From assembly GCA_026389975.1 (NCBI GenBank), contig JAPLGV010000054.1, positions 1 to 16,058 of the forward strand: a stretch of DNA of 16,058 nucleotides, given 5' to 3'. This DNA is from Chloroflexota bacterium. GTDB lineage: Bacteria; Chloroflexota; Anaerolineae; Anaerolineales; Villigracilaceae. The translations under genes were made by a program, and so were the position numbers. Positions 1 to 5,679 of this stretch are shown one piece after another. Positions within the stretch are counted from its first letter, which is position 1, and each line of letters starts with the position of its first letter. The notes under the pieces were generated by a model, which had not been told where the DNA came from, did not search any database, and was given only the letters and a program-made list of their open reading frames with translations.

Positions 1-211
1 CTACGGACAATCGCTGGCAGTGGGAACGGAGCAGAGCGGCGCAGCCCAGCACACGGGTCTCGGTACGCGGCTGCTTGCGGAAGCGGATAACCTCGCCCGC
101 GCAAACGGTTACCGCCGGATGGCGGTCATCGCGGCGGTGGGCACACGTCAATATTATCTGGAACGCGGGTTTGAACGCGGGGAACTATATCTGCGAAAGT
201 CCCTGTTCTAG
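1..211 (+). CDS. elp3: Elp3 tRNA-modifying radical SAM/acetyltransferase, C-terminal end (5' truncated)
   Basis: Only the last 70 codons are present, read in frame from base 2 (Y-G-Q-S-L...) to TAG at 209-211. The residues match the end of the GNAT domain of Elp3: a Y-G-Q start, an acetyl-CoA-binding stretch Q-H-T-G-L-G-T-R, an AEADNLA helix, and the G-T-R-Q-Y-Y-L-E-R-G-F segment near the C-terminus. In the family, Elp3 makes the carboxymethyl group on wobble uridine of tRNA; the N-terminal radical SAM half lies outside the window. A Chloroflexota Elp3 (Dehalococcoides) is a studied bacterial example, which fits the likely host. The last codons (AAG TCC CTG TTC TAG) resemble a decayed copy of the repeat that follows directly, so the repeat may have supplied the stop codon. 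Identification is fairly sure from the fragment, but another GNAT protein cannot be fully excluded. Confidence 0.8.
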   Translation, partial: YGQSLAVGTEQSGAAQHTGLGTRLLAEADNLARANGYRRMAVIAAVGTRQYYLERGFERGELYLRKSLF

Positions 212-295
212 CGTGGTAGTCCCGGTTCCCGCGTGGTAGTCCCGGTTCTCGGACGGGGCACGGGAGACGGGGCACGGGGGACGGGGCACGGGGCC
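197..295 (+). repeat. Tandem copies of the CCCGGTTC repeat with a G-rich 14-bp tail
   Basis: Two clear core copies (TAGTCCCGGTTCCCGCG at 219-235 and TAGTCCCGGTTCTCGGACG from 239) follow a decayed one (AGTCCCTGTTCTAGCG) that contains the elp3 stop codon; spacing is 20 bp. The second core runs into three 14-bp units beginning ACGGGGCACGGG (253-266, 267-280, 281-294). The tail has six G-runs of 3-5 with loops of 2-4 bases, so it meets the usual G-quadruplex pattern. The remaining bases up to 422, between the convergent ends of elp3 and the next gene, show no clear terminator. Confidence 0.85.
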
Positions 296-422
296 AGGAA
301 AGATTAGTATCTAAATTAAAATTGCTCTCGCCGCCGTCCTTCGCGGAGCATATCCGAAGGGGGCCCGACTTCAGTATCATCCGGAAGCTTCGAACAGTAT
401 TTGAACCTCTTTGAATTTCTAA

Positions 423-908
423 TTAAGTCCATTTCAGGGAAGTAGTCCCGGTTCTCGCGAGGTAGTCCCGGTTCCAGCATATCATCCCGAATCTCTCGGT
501 TAGTTCCGGTTCTATCACGGGGTACGGGACGGGGAGGGGCTGGACCTCGGAGACGGCAGCCGCCGGAGTGTTTTCCGGCCACGGGCGCAAATCGAGCAGC
601 GTGCTCACCAGACGGCGACGCCGGTCCGGCTGGAGAGACTCTTTTCCGTTCAGGCGCGCTCCGTCCATTTCCAACCATATTCTTCCAGAAAGCGTCCGCC
701 AGGCGCGTAGAATTTCGACATCTCCATCGGAAGCGAGTTTATTCTCGGCTGGCGACTCATAAGTAGAAGCCTGCGAAGGCGGTGGAGCCGGGCGCCGATA
801 GGGTGTTCTTCCTGTATGCTGTGCATATTGGGCGCGCTGTATTAATGCACCGGCAGCCGCGCCCAAAGAGGAAAAGATAAAGAAAAGAAAAATCGTTGTA
901 GTATCCAT
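423..908 (-). CDS. Small membrane-anchored hypothetical protein with a repeat-derived C-terminus
   Basis: About 161 residues of unknown function. The N-terminus (M-D-T-T-T-I-F-L-F-F-I-F...) is one hydrophobic segment, residues about 5-24, which could be a signal anchor. After a proline-rich linker comes a compact region with D-V-E-I-L-R-A-W-R and G-R-I-W-L-E-M-D-G, probably the real folded part. From around residue 118 the protein is encoded by degenerate copies of the interspersed repeat read antisense (C-W-N-R-D-Y, A-R-T-G-T), so the last third is likely non-native sequence. ATG at 908 is preferred; a GTG lies one codon upstream at 911. Neither has a strong Shine-Dalgarno site. The gene starts six bases after the mutM stop codon and probably shares its transcript. 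I do not recognise a named family. Confidence 0.6.
   Translation of the reverse strand: MDTTTIFLFFIFSSLGAAAGALIQRAQYAQHTGRTPYRRPAPPPSQASTYESPAENKLASDGDVEILRAWRTLSGRIWLEMDGARLNGKESLQPDRRRRLVSTLLDLRPWPENTPAAAVSEVQPLPVPYPVIEPELTERFGMICWNRDYLARTGTTSLKWT
439..539 (+). repeat. Four degenerate tandem repeat units inside a coding region
   Basis: Units begin near 441, 460, 479 and 499 at 19-20 bp spacing: AGTAGTCCCGGTTCTCGCG, GGTAGTCCCGGTTCCAGC, ATCATCCCGAATCTCTCGG and TTAGTTCCGGTTCTATCACG. Decay rises across the array. The last unit carries the G-rich module (519-539: GGGG TAC GGG AC GGGG A GGGG), which again fits a G-quadruplex pattern. The array is antisense to the host gene and forms its 3' end without stopping the frame early. 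Confidence 0.8.
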
Positions 909-914
909 CACTAT

Positions 915-1739
915 TTATTTTACTGGGTTTTTGGGTTTCGCACATACCTGACATTGGGGGCAAAAATGTGTCCCGCGCTGGCCGACGGTGATGCGCTCGA
1001 TCGTCGTCTCACAGACGGGGCAAGGCTCACCCGTCCGCCCATAGACCCGGAAATGGTTCTGAAAATCCCCGCCGCGGTAGACCCAGTCTATGCTGGCACC
1101 TTTGCGTCGGATGCCTTCCTCCAGCACCTCCCGGATCGCCTGCCACAGGCCTTTAACCTGTTTTTTAGTGACCGAATCCGAGAGCAACAGCGGATGGAGT
1201 TTCGCCAAGTGCAGAGCTTCATCGGTATAGATGTTGCCTAATCCGGCCAGGAAGGCCTGGTCGAGCAGGAGGGGTTTGAGTTGCCGCCGGCGGAGGCGCA
1301 GGGCGGAATATAACCAATCGGGAGTAAACGCCTCCGAGAGCGGTTCCGGTCCGAGGTCCCGGAAGATTTCGGCTGGATCGTCCACCAGCCAGACACGCCC
1401 GAACTTGCGCGGGTCACTGAAGATCAGGCTGGTATCCTCCGAAAGTTGCGCAATCAGCCGGTCATGTTTGGCAGGCTGGTACCCGCCCAAGACAACCAGC
1501 AATTCCCCGCTCATGCGCAGGTGGATGAGAAGATGCGAATCCGACAGTTGAAGGTCGAGGAATTTCGCCCGGCGGGAGATGGATTCAATCCGCTGGCCTT
1601 TGAGGCGCTTTTTGAACGCCGCCGGAGAAGGGGCAGCCAGCGTGCGTGGCCAGCGCAGGTCGGCGGAGAGGATGGTTTTGCCGAGTAGCGCCGGGCGCAG
1701 AGTCCGGGCAATGGTTTCAACTTCGGGGAGTTCGGGCAT
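915..1739 (-). CDS. mutM: Formamidopyrimidine-DNA glycosylase (Fpg/MutM)
   Basis: 274 residues, the normal size for Fpg. The protein starts M-P-E-L-P-E-V-E-T, giving the catalytic N-terminal proline (after Met removal) and the adjacent glutamate. The lysine of R-R-A-K-F-L corresponds to the conserved DNA-binding lysine near residue 57. The C-terminus has the zinc finger (C-P-V-C ... F-C-P-Q-C-Q) with the basic residue of the Q-R-G-T-H-F loop. In the family this bifunctional enzyme removes 8-oxoguanine and other oxidised purines and nicks the strand by beta/delta elimination. It follows bacterioferritin by 48 bp. Iron storage and repair of oxidative damage on one transcript would make sense, but a palindrome lies between them. 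No good Shine-Dalgarno is seen before the ATG at 1739. Confidence 0.96.
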   Translation of the reverse strand: MPELPEVETIARTLRPALLGKTILSADLRWPRTLAAPSPAAFKKRLKGQRIESISRRAKFLDLQLSDSHLLIHLRMSGELLVVLGGYQPAKHDRLIAQLSEDTSLIFSDPRKFGRVWLVDDPAEIFRDLGPEPLSEAFTPDWLYSALRLRRRQLKPLLLDQAFLAGLGNIYTDEALHLAKLHPLLLSDSVTKKQVKGLWQAIREVLEEGIRRKGASIDWVYRGGDFQNHFRVYGRTGEPCPVCETTIERITVGQRGTHFCPQCQVCAKPKNPVK

Positions 1740-1770
1740 GGGCTGCGCGTTTACGGGCCGCTCGAAGAGG

Positions 1771-1792
1771 ACAGCGTCGCTGTGCCCCTACG
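1771..1792 (-). repeat. Palindromic element between bfr and mutM
   Basis: ACAGCG-T-CGCTGT (1771-1783) is a perfect 6-bp palindrome around one base, flanked by GCCCCTACG; on the minus strand it reads CGTAGGGGCACAGCG... The TAG inside CGTAGGGG (1788-1790) is the bacterioferritin stop codon. There is no T-run after the hairpin, so it is not a classic terminator. It resembles the element at 2283-2306, which has the same CGTA-purine-rich edge followed by a hairpin. Confidence 0.5.
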
Positions 1793-2255
1793 AAATCTGC
1801 TCCGAGAGATACACCTGGATGCCCATCTGTTTGATCTGGTCGAGTTGCGCTTCGATCCAGTCAATGTGGTCTTCTTCATCCTTAAGAATAGATTCGAGCA
1901 TCTCGCGTGTGCCATTATCGCCCACTTCCACTGCCAGCTTGATGGCATCATTGTAGGCTTTGATGGCACCGCTTTCGGCCTCCCAGTCATTCTTATGGAA
2001 AGCTTCGACGGCATCACCGATGTTCATTTTGTTCAATTCACTGACAATCGGTTTCTCCTCCAAGAAGATGATGCGGCCGATGTGTTTTTCGGCATGTTTC
2101 ATTTCATCTATGGCGCGCTTTTCGATGACTTCCGCCAGATGTTTGTACCCCCAGTTGGCGCACATCTCAGCCTGTACCATGTACTGGCTGATAGCTGTCA
2201 GTTCATCGGCCAAAAGAAAATTGAGCTTTTCGATAATCTGGTCGTTGCCTTTCAT
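1788..2255 (-). CDS. bfr: Bacterioferritin
   Basis: 155 residues, normal size. All ferroxidase ligands known from Bfr are in register: E18, E51, H54, E94, E127 and H130, plus Y25. The haem-ligating M52 is present, so this is a haem-binding bacterioferritin rather than a plain ferritin. The protein assembles as a 24-mer that oxidises and stores iron in the cytoplasm. The start is well supported: AGGAGGA at 2261-2267 (minus strand) lies about six bases before ATG. The gene is preceded by prs (52-bp gap with a hairpin) and followed by mutM. The last codons run into a palindromic element that provides the stop codon. Confidence is high on function; whether the gene has its own promoter in the short gap to prs is unclear. 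Confidence 0.97.
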   Translation of the reverse strand: MKGNDQIIEKLNFLLADELTAISQYMVQAEMCANWGYKHLAEVIEKRAIDEMKHAEKHIGRIIFLEEKPIVSELNKMNIGDAVEAFHKNDWEAESGAIKAYNDAIKLAVEVGDNGTREMLESILKDEEDHIDWIEAQLDQIKQMGIQVYLSEQIS

Positions 2256-2282
2256 AATGGTCCTCCTGTTGAGAATTTGCGG

Positions 2283-2306
2283 GCGGACACAGGTCCGCTC
2301 TTACGG
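2283..2306 (-). repeat. Hairpin element between prs and bfr
   Basis: GCGGAC (2283-2288) and GTCCGC (2293-2298) form a perfect 6-bp stem with an ACAG loop, followed by TCTTACGGG. On the minus strand it reads CCCGTAAGAGCGGAC..., so it lies after the prs stop and before the bfr Shine-Dalgarno. No U-run follows the hairpin. It may be an mRNA-processing or stability hairpin, or a small dispersed repeat related to the one at 1771-1792. Confidence 0.45.
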
Positions 2307-2307
2307 G

Positions 2308-3294
2308 TTATTCATTAAACATTTGCCCCACGCTGCGGCCCTCATGGGCGCGGCGGATGACTTCGCCAAGCAGCGGAGCGACGGTCAGGATGGTCAGACT
2401 CTTGCCAAACACTTCCTGTTTTTCCAACGGGATAGGCACGCTGTCGGTGGTGATGTATTCGGTGACAGGCAGGGCCGCCAGCCTTTGCGCGGCATCCGCC
2501 GAGAAGATCGGGTGGACAAAGGTCACATAGATGCGTTGCGCCCCGTTCTCCTTGATGAGATTGACTGCCTGAACGATGGACTGGCCGGTATCAATCTCGT
2601 CATCCACCAGAACGACATCGCGGTCTTTCACATCACCAATAATCGTCAGGGCTTCAGGCTTGGCATCGTTGGCAACCCGGCGTTTTTCGATAAATGCAAT
2701 CGGGGTGTCAATACGGGTCGCGAAGTTACGGCCTTTCTTGGCATAGCCCAGGTCCGCGGTCACGACAACCGGGTCCTTGAGATAAGGGCGCAAGTTCTCC
2801 AGAACATAGGCGCTTAGTATGAACGAGGCATTCAATACATCACCGGGTATGGAGAAGAAACCCTGGATCTGATAGGCATGCGGATCGAGGGTCATGTAAC
2901 GGTCTGCACCGGCGATCTGGATCATGTCGGCCACCAGGCGTGAAGTAATCGGCACGCGCGGCTGGTCTTTTTTGTCCGAGCGCCCGTAGCACAGGTAGGG
3001 TGCGACAGCCGTAATGCGCGCCGCCGAGTCCAGGCGCAGGGTCTGGAGCAGGATCAACAGTTCCATCAGGTTACGATGGACGGGCGCAGCGGTGTGCTGG
3101 ATGACGTACACATCCTGGCCGCGTACGCTGGTGTGCAGTTTGACGAACAAGTTTTCGTTGGGAAACTCAACGATATCCCGACCACACAATTTCTCATCCA
3201 GGTAATCGGCCACCTTCTGGGCCAGTTCCGGGCTGGCTGTTCCTGCATAGAGTTTGATGCCACCATAGACACGTAGTTCGTTTGATTGAGCCAT
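2308..3294 (-). CDS. prs: Ribose-phosphate pyrophosphokinase (PRPP synthetase)
   Basis: 328 residues, close to the usual 310-320. The family makes PRPP from ribose 5-phosphate and ATP for purine, pyrimidine, His, Trp and NAD synthesis. Diagnostic parts are visible: Y-A-G-T-A-S-P-E-L at the N-terminus, F-P-N-E-N for the F-x-D/N-x-E motif, the P-Y-L-C-Y-G-R-S-D-K-K ATP region, D-P-H-A-Y-Q-I-Q-G-F-F with the catalytic histidine, and the PRPP loop V-L-V-D-D-E-I-D-T-G-Q-S. Several are off consensus: usual forms are YARQDRK, D-L-H and D-M-I-D-T-A-G-T, and the flexible loop reads Y-A-K-K-G-R-N-F-A rather than the common V-x-R-A-R. The enzyme is therefore a divergent Prs, perhaps with changed allosteric control. 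It starts eight bases after the GNAT stop codon, so the two are likely co-transcribed. Only a modest purine-rich RBS (AGGCGG) is seen. Confidence 0.93.
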   Translation of the reverse strand: MAQSNELRVYGGIKLYAGTASPELAQKVADYLDEKLCGRDIVEFPNENLFVKLHTSVRGQDVYVIQHTAAPVHRNLMELLILLQTLRLDSAARITAVAPYLCYGRSDKKDQPRVPITSRLVADMIQIAGADRYMTLDPHAYQIQGFFSIPGDVLNASFILSAYVLENLRPYLKDPVVVTADLGYAKKGRNFATRIDTPIAFIEKRRVANDAKPEALTIIGDVKDRDVVLVDDEIDTGQSIVQAVNLIKENGAQRIYVTFVHPIFSADAAQRLAALPVTEYITTDSVPIPLEKQEVFGKSLTILTVAPLLGEVIRRAHEGRSVGQMFNE

Positions 3295-3302
3295 CTTGCC
3301 GC

Positions 3303-3842
3303 CTATTTTTCAGGAGTCCATTCCGAGCGCAGAACGCTCATAATCAGGTCGTCACAATACTTGCCATCACGGAAAACCGACTCGCGCAGGCGGGCCTCTT
3401 GGATAAACCCGGCCTTCTGATAAGCTCGAATACCGCCCACGTTCTCAGGGTCAACGTGCAGGAAAATGCGGTTCAGGTTCAGGGTCCCGAAACCGTGGCG
3501 CAGCAGAAGGCGCATCACCTCCGTCCCGTAGCCCTGGTTCCAGAAGGACCTGTCCCCGATGAAGAGACCGACTTCAGCGCTGCGGGCGCGCCACTTAATG
3601 TCAAAGAGTTCGCAATTACCAATCAGTCGCCAGCCGTCTCCTTCTTTGATCTCAATGCCGAGGGATTGTTCTTCGGACGGGCGCTTGAGCATATTCTCGA
3701 ACCACTGCTCCTCGGAAACCTGGGAGATGGGCATCGACATCGAGAGGTAGTGCCGAACCTGAGGGTCATTCAACCATTCGACAAATTTGGGCAGGTCGCT
3801 GCGCTCGTTGCCGCGCAGGCGAATGCGTTTCCCGTAAAGCAT
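3303..3842 (-). CDS. GNAT-family N-acetyltransferase (RimJ/RimL-like)
   Basis: 179 residues from the preferred start. The acetyl-CoA pyrophosphate-binding motif is N-Q-G-Y-G-T-E, followed by the helix V-M-R-L-L-L-R-H-G-F and the strand N-R-I-F-L-H-V-D-P-E-N, then A-Y-Q-K-A-G-F, as in RimJ/RimL-type acetyltransferases. The N-terminal L-Y-G-K-R-I-R-L-R-G and L-N-D-P-Q-V fit the same subfamily. The substrate (protein N-terminus, spermidine or an antibiotic) cannot be told from sequence. ATG at 3842 is chosen because GGAGG (3848-3852, minus strand) lies six bases before it; the upstream in-frame ATG at 3854 overlaps that Shine-Dalgarno. It is the first gene of the minus-strand run, eight bases before prs. 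Confidence 0.9.
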   Translation of the reverse strand: MLYGKRIRLRGNERSDLPKFVEWLNDPQVRHYLSMSMPISQVSEEQWFENMLKRPSEEQSLGIEIKEGDGWRLIGNCELFDIKWRARSAEVGLFIGDRSFWNQGYGTEVMRLLLRHGFGTLNLNRIFLHVDPENVGGIRAYQKAGFIQEARLRESVFRDGKYCDDLIMSVLRSEWTPEK

Positions 3843-3887
3843 GAAAACCTCCATATAAACAAGGCAAGAAGTTGGGAAGTTAATCGG

Positions 3888-3893
3888 ATTATA
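3888..3893 (-). promoter_or_regulatory. Candidate -10 box for the GNAT-prs-bfr-mutM run
   Basis: The minus strand reads TATAAT here, a perfect -10 hexamer, about 45 bases upstream of the GNAT start codon. No good -35 hexamer is found at 16-18 bp, so the call rests on the -10 and on position. Confidence 0.4.
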
Positions 3894-3899
3894 CTATCC

Positions 3900-3928
3900 T
3901 TGACCAGCCGCGCGTGAGGATATAAAAT
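3900..3928 (+). promoter_or_regulatory. Candidate promoter for the plus-strand gene run
   Basis: TTGACC (3900-3905) and TAAAAT (3923-3928) are separated by 17 bp, a good sigma-70-type arrangement. Transcription would begin near 3935. That would exclude the in-frame ATG at 3927 as a start and supports ATG 3984 for the first gene. The site lies back to back with the minus-strand -10 at 3888-3893, so the region is a compact divergent promoter. Confidence 0.5.
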
Positions 3929-3983
3929 GAGCAAATGCTCGTTTGTTCTATTGTTTCACAACTTGTGCTATCTTCATATCAGG

Positions 3984-4277
3984 ATGCAGACTGACGCTCT
4001 CCCCGAAGCGCACGCTTCCTGGCCCACTTGGGCCGAATTCCTCCGCCGCCGCGGACTGGAAAGTCTGGCTGCCTGGGCGCTGGAATCTGCCGGCCCGCTG
4101 ACTGTGCTCGGTGCACAGGCACTCTACCTCGGCGGCCCGCTCCTGCGCCCGGCATTTTCGAATGGACAGATTGACGCGTTGGCCGGTCTGCTGGAAGATC
4201 ACAGCGAGGCGCTGGCCTTTGCAGCCTTTTTGCGTGCGGTCGTCCCGGTTCCAGCACGGGAGGAAATGCCTTCATGA
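3984..4277 (+). CDS. Small hypothetical protein, first gene of the membrane-protein cluster
   Basis: 97 residues from ATG 3984. It is largely helical with no clear transmembrane segment: T-W-A-E-F-L-R-R-R-G-L, then A-W-A-L-E-S-A-G-P-L-T-V-L-G-A-Q-A-L-Y, then L-A-G-L-L-E-D-H. I recognise no named domain. The last residues (V-V-P-V-P-A-R-E-E-M-P-S) are encoded by a copy of the interspersed repeat, so the native C-terminus was probably different. Its stop overlaps the next start (ATGA), so translation is likely coupled. An alternative ATG at 3927 has an AGGA about seven bases before it, but it overlaps the predicted -10 box and would add an AT-rich extension. The start is uncertain because 3984 has only a very close AGGA. 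Confidence 0.65.
   Translation: MQTDALPEAHASWPTWAEFLRRRGLESLAAWALESAGPLTVLGAQALYLGGPLLRPAFSNGQIDALAGLLEDHSEALAFAAFLRAVVPVPAREEMPS
4239..4263 (+). repeat. Single repeat copy at a gene junction
   Basis: GTCGTCCCGGTTCCAGCACGGGAGG matches the core plus the first G-run of the second module. It encodes V-V-P-V-P-A-R at the end of the upstream protein. Its tail GGGAGG (4258-4263) is also the only good Shine-Dalgarno for the next ATG at 4274, ten bases away. Confidence 0.75.
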
Positions 4278-5020
4278 GCATCTGGCTTGGACTGGCCGGT
4301 TTTGGGATAGTATTCTTCAGCGCAGCACTGATGCTGGGGCTATTGCTCCTGCACCGCAAGACGCCTTTTGTTTTCCGTGACATTCCTGCCTTCACCCGCC
4401 TGCGCCAGGCAGTGGGACTCGTTGTCGAAGACGGCAGCCGCCTCCACGTCTCGCTCGGGCGCGGCGCGCTAACCACCCCCCAATCCGCCTCGGCCCTGGC
4501 GGGTCTTGCTCTCCTGCGTCGCCTGGCCGACCTGACTTCCGCCGGCGACCAGCCGCCGATTGTCACTTCCGGCGACGCGACGCTGGCCATCCTCTCGCAG
4601 GATACGCTGCAAGCCGCGGCAAAATTTTCCGAACAGGCCTCCTTCGACCCTACGACGGGACGATTGACTGGTCTGACCCCCTTCTCTTATGCTGCCGGAG
4701 CAATCCCGGTCATCCGCGACGAAAACGTTTCGGCCAATTTACTGATGGGCAATTTCAGCGTCGAAGTGGCCTTACTGACCGACGCCGTTGAACGCGAAAA
4801 CACCTTCGTGCTGGCTGGCAGTGACAATCTGACCGCCCAGGCCGTGATCTATGCCAGTGTTCAGGAACCGCTCATAGGCGAAGAAATCTACGCGGCCGGA
4901 GCCTACGTCGAATCCGGTCCGCTGGACACTGCCAGCCTGACCGTGCAAGATATCCTGCGCTGGCTGATTATTGCCGCCATCCTGGTGGGGGCGCTGCTCA
5001 CACTGGCAGGTGTGCTGTGA
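4274..5020 (+). CDS. Two-TM membrane protein, DUF6754-like
   Basis: 248 residues. A hydrophobic N-terminal segment (residues about 3-26) is followed by about 200 residues of soluble domain and a C-terminal TM (residues about 228-247). The soluble part contains G-L-V-V-E-D-G-S-R-L-H-V-S-L-G-R-G, a G-D-A-T-L-A-I-L-S-Q-D-T-L segment and, near the end, E-P-L-I-G-E-E-I-Y-A-A-G-A-Y. This reminds me of DUF6754, an uncharacterised membrane domain I associate with Chloroflexota, but I cannot confirm it. The start is set by the ATGA overlap with the upstream gene and the repeat-derived GGGAGG. The end overlaps the next gene by GTGA. Tight coupling on both sides argues that it acts together with its neighbours. 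No catalytic motif is evident. Confidence 0.85.
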   Translation: MSIWLGLAGFGIVFFSAALMLGLLLLHRKTPFVFRDIPAFTRLRQAVGLVVEDGSRLHVSLGRGALTTPQSASALAGLALLRRLADLTSAGDQPPIVTSGDATLAILSQDTLQAAAKFSEQASFDPTTGRLTGLTPFSYAAGAIPVIRDENVSANLLMGNFSVEVALLTDAVERENTFVLAGSDNLTAQAVIYASVQEPLIGEEIYAAGAYVESGPLDTASLTVQDILRWLIIAAILVGALLTLAGVL

Positions 5021-5679
5021 ACCGCAAGAGCCTCCTCTCCACAGTCATCGCCATTGCCAGCACAGCCATCGCTATTGCCAGCGGCGTGCTCGTCCTGGCA
5101 GGCTACTTCTTCGCTCAGAAGGCGGATGGCCAGACCTCCCTGCTGACAGACATACGCCTGACACTGCTTAACTGGGCAATTATCCTGGCTGGTTTTGCCA
5201 TCTTCATCGGCATCCTTTCCCTGTTCCAGGTCCACTTCAAAAAAATCCAAAAAAAGCAAAAAGGATCGGTATATAGCCTGCTCCTGATCATCAGCCTGGC
5301 AGCTACATTCCTGTTCGGTCTGGTAAAGCCCGGTCAGGTGGAAATCGTCTTCACCACTGTCCAACTGCCGGTGGAAGCCAGCCTGATGGCTCTGCTGACC
5401 GTCACACTCACCTATGCCAGCATCCGCCTGCTGCGTCACCGGCTCAATCTGCTTTCCGTCATCTTCCTCGTCACTGCACTGCTCATCCTGCTTGGCACCG
5501 CTCCCCTGCCCTTCCTGGGTAACATACCCGGCTTAAGCGACTGGGTGCGTCCTTTCATCGCCCAGGTGATGGCTGCCGCGGGGGCGCGCGGCATCCTGCT
5601 CGGCGTGGCGCTCGGCACACTGACCACCGGCCTGCGCATCCTCTTCGGCGCCGATCGTCCCTACGGGGGGAATAAATAA
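5017..5679 (+). CDS. Polytopic (about six-TM) membrane protein of unknown function
   Basis: 220 residues, mostly hydrophobic. Segments lie at about 6-29, 45-67, 84-104, 115-135, 140-160 and 185-206, with a short lysine-rich cytoplasmic loop (K-K-I-Q-K-K-Q-K) after the second. No transporter or enzyme signature is visible. It starts with GTG at 5017 overlapping the previous stop (GTGA) and ends with TAA sharing one base with the ATG at 5679. This places it in the middle of a tightly coupled gene set with the two-TM protein and the zinc-ribbon scaffold; it is probably a membrane partner of those proteins. Confidence 0.85.
   Translation: MNRKSLLSTVIAIASTAIAIASGVLVLAGYFFAQKADGQTSLLTDIRLTLLNWAIILAGFAIFIGILSLFQVHFKKIQKKQKGSVYSLLLIISLAATFLFGLVKPGQVEIVFTTVQLPVEASLMALLTVTLTYASIRLLRHRLNLLSVIFLVTALLILLGTAPLPFLGNIPGLSDWVRPFIAQVMAAAGARGILLGVALGTLTTGLRILFGADRPYGGNK

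Noticed and set aside
3282..3917. Long plus-strand open frame opposite the GNAT gene
   Set aside because: It mirrors a well-supported GNAT protein on the other strand and has no recognisable domain or RBS.
3927..3983. ATG 3927 as start of the first plus-strand gene
   Set aside because: The ATG overlaps the best -10 box, and the added N-terminal residues come from AT-rich sequence unlike the rest of the gene. Not fully excluded, because an AGGA precedes it.
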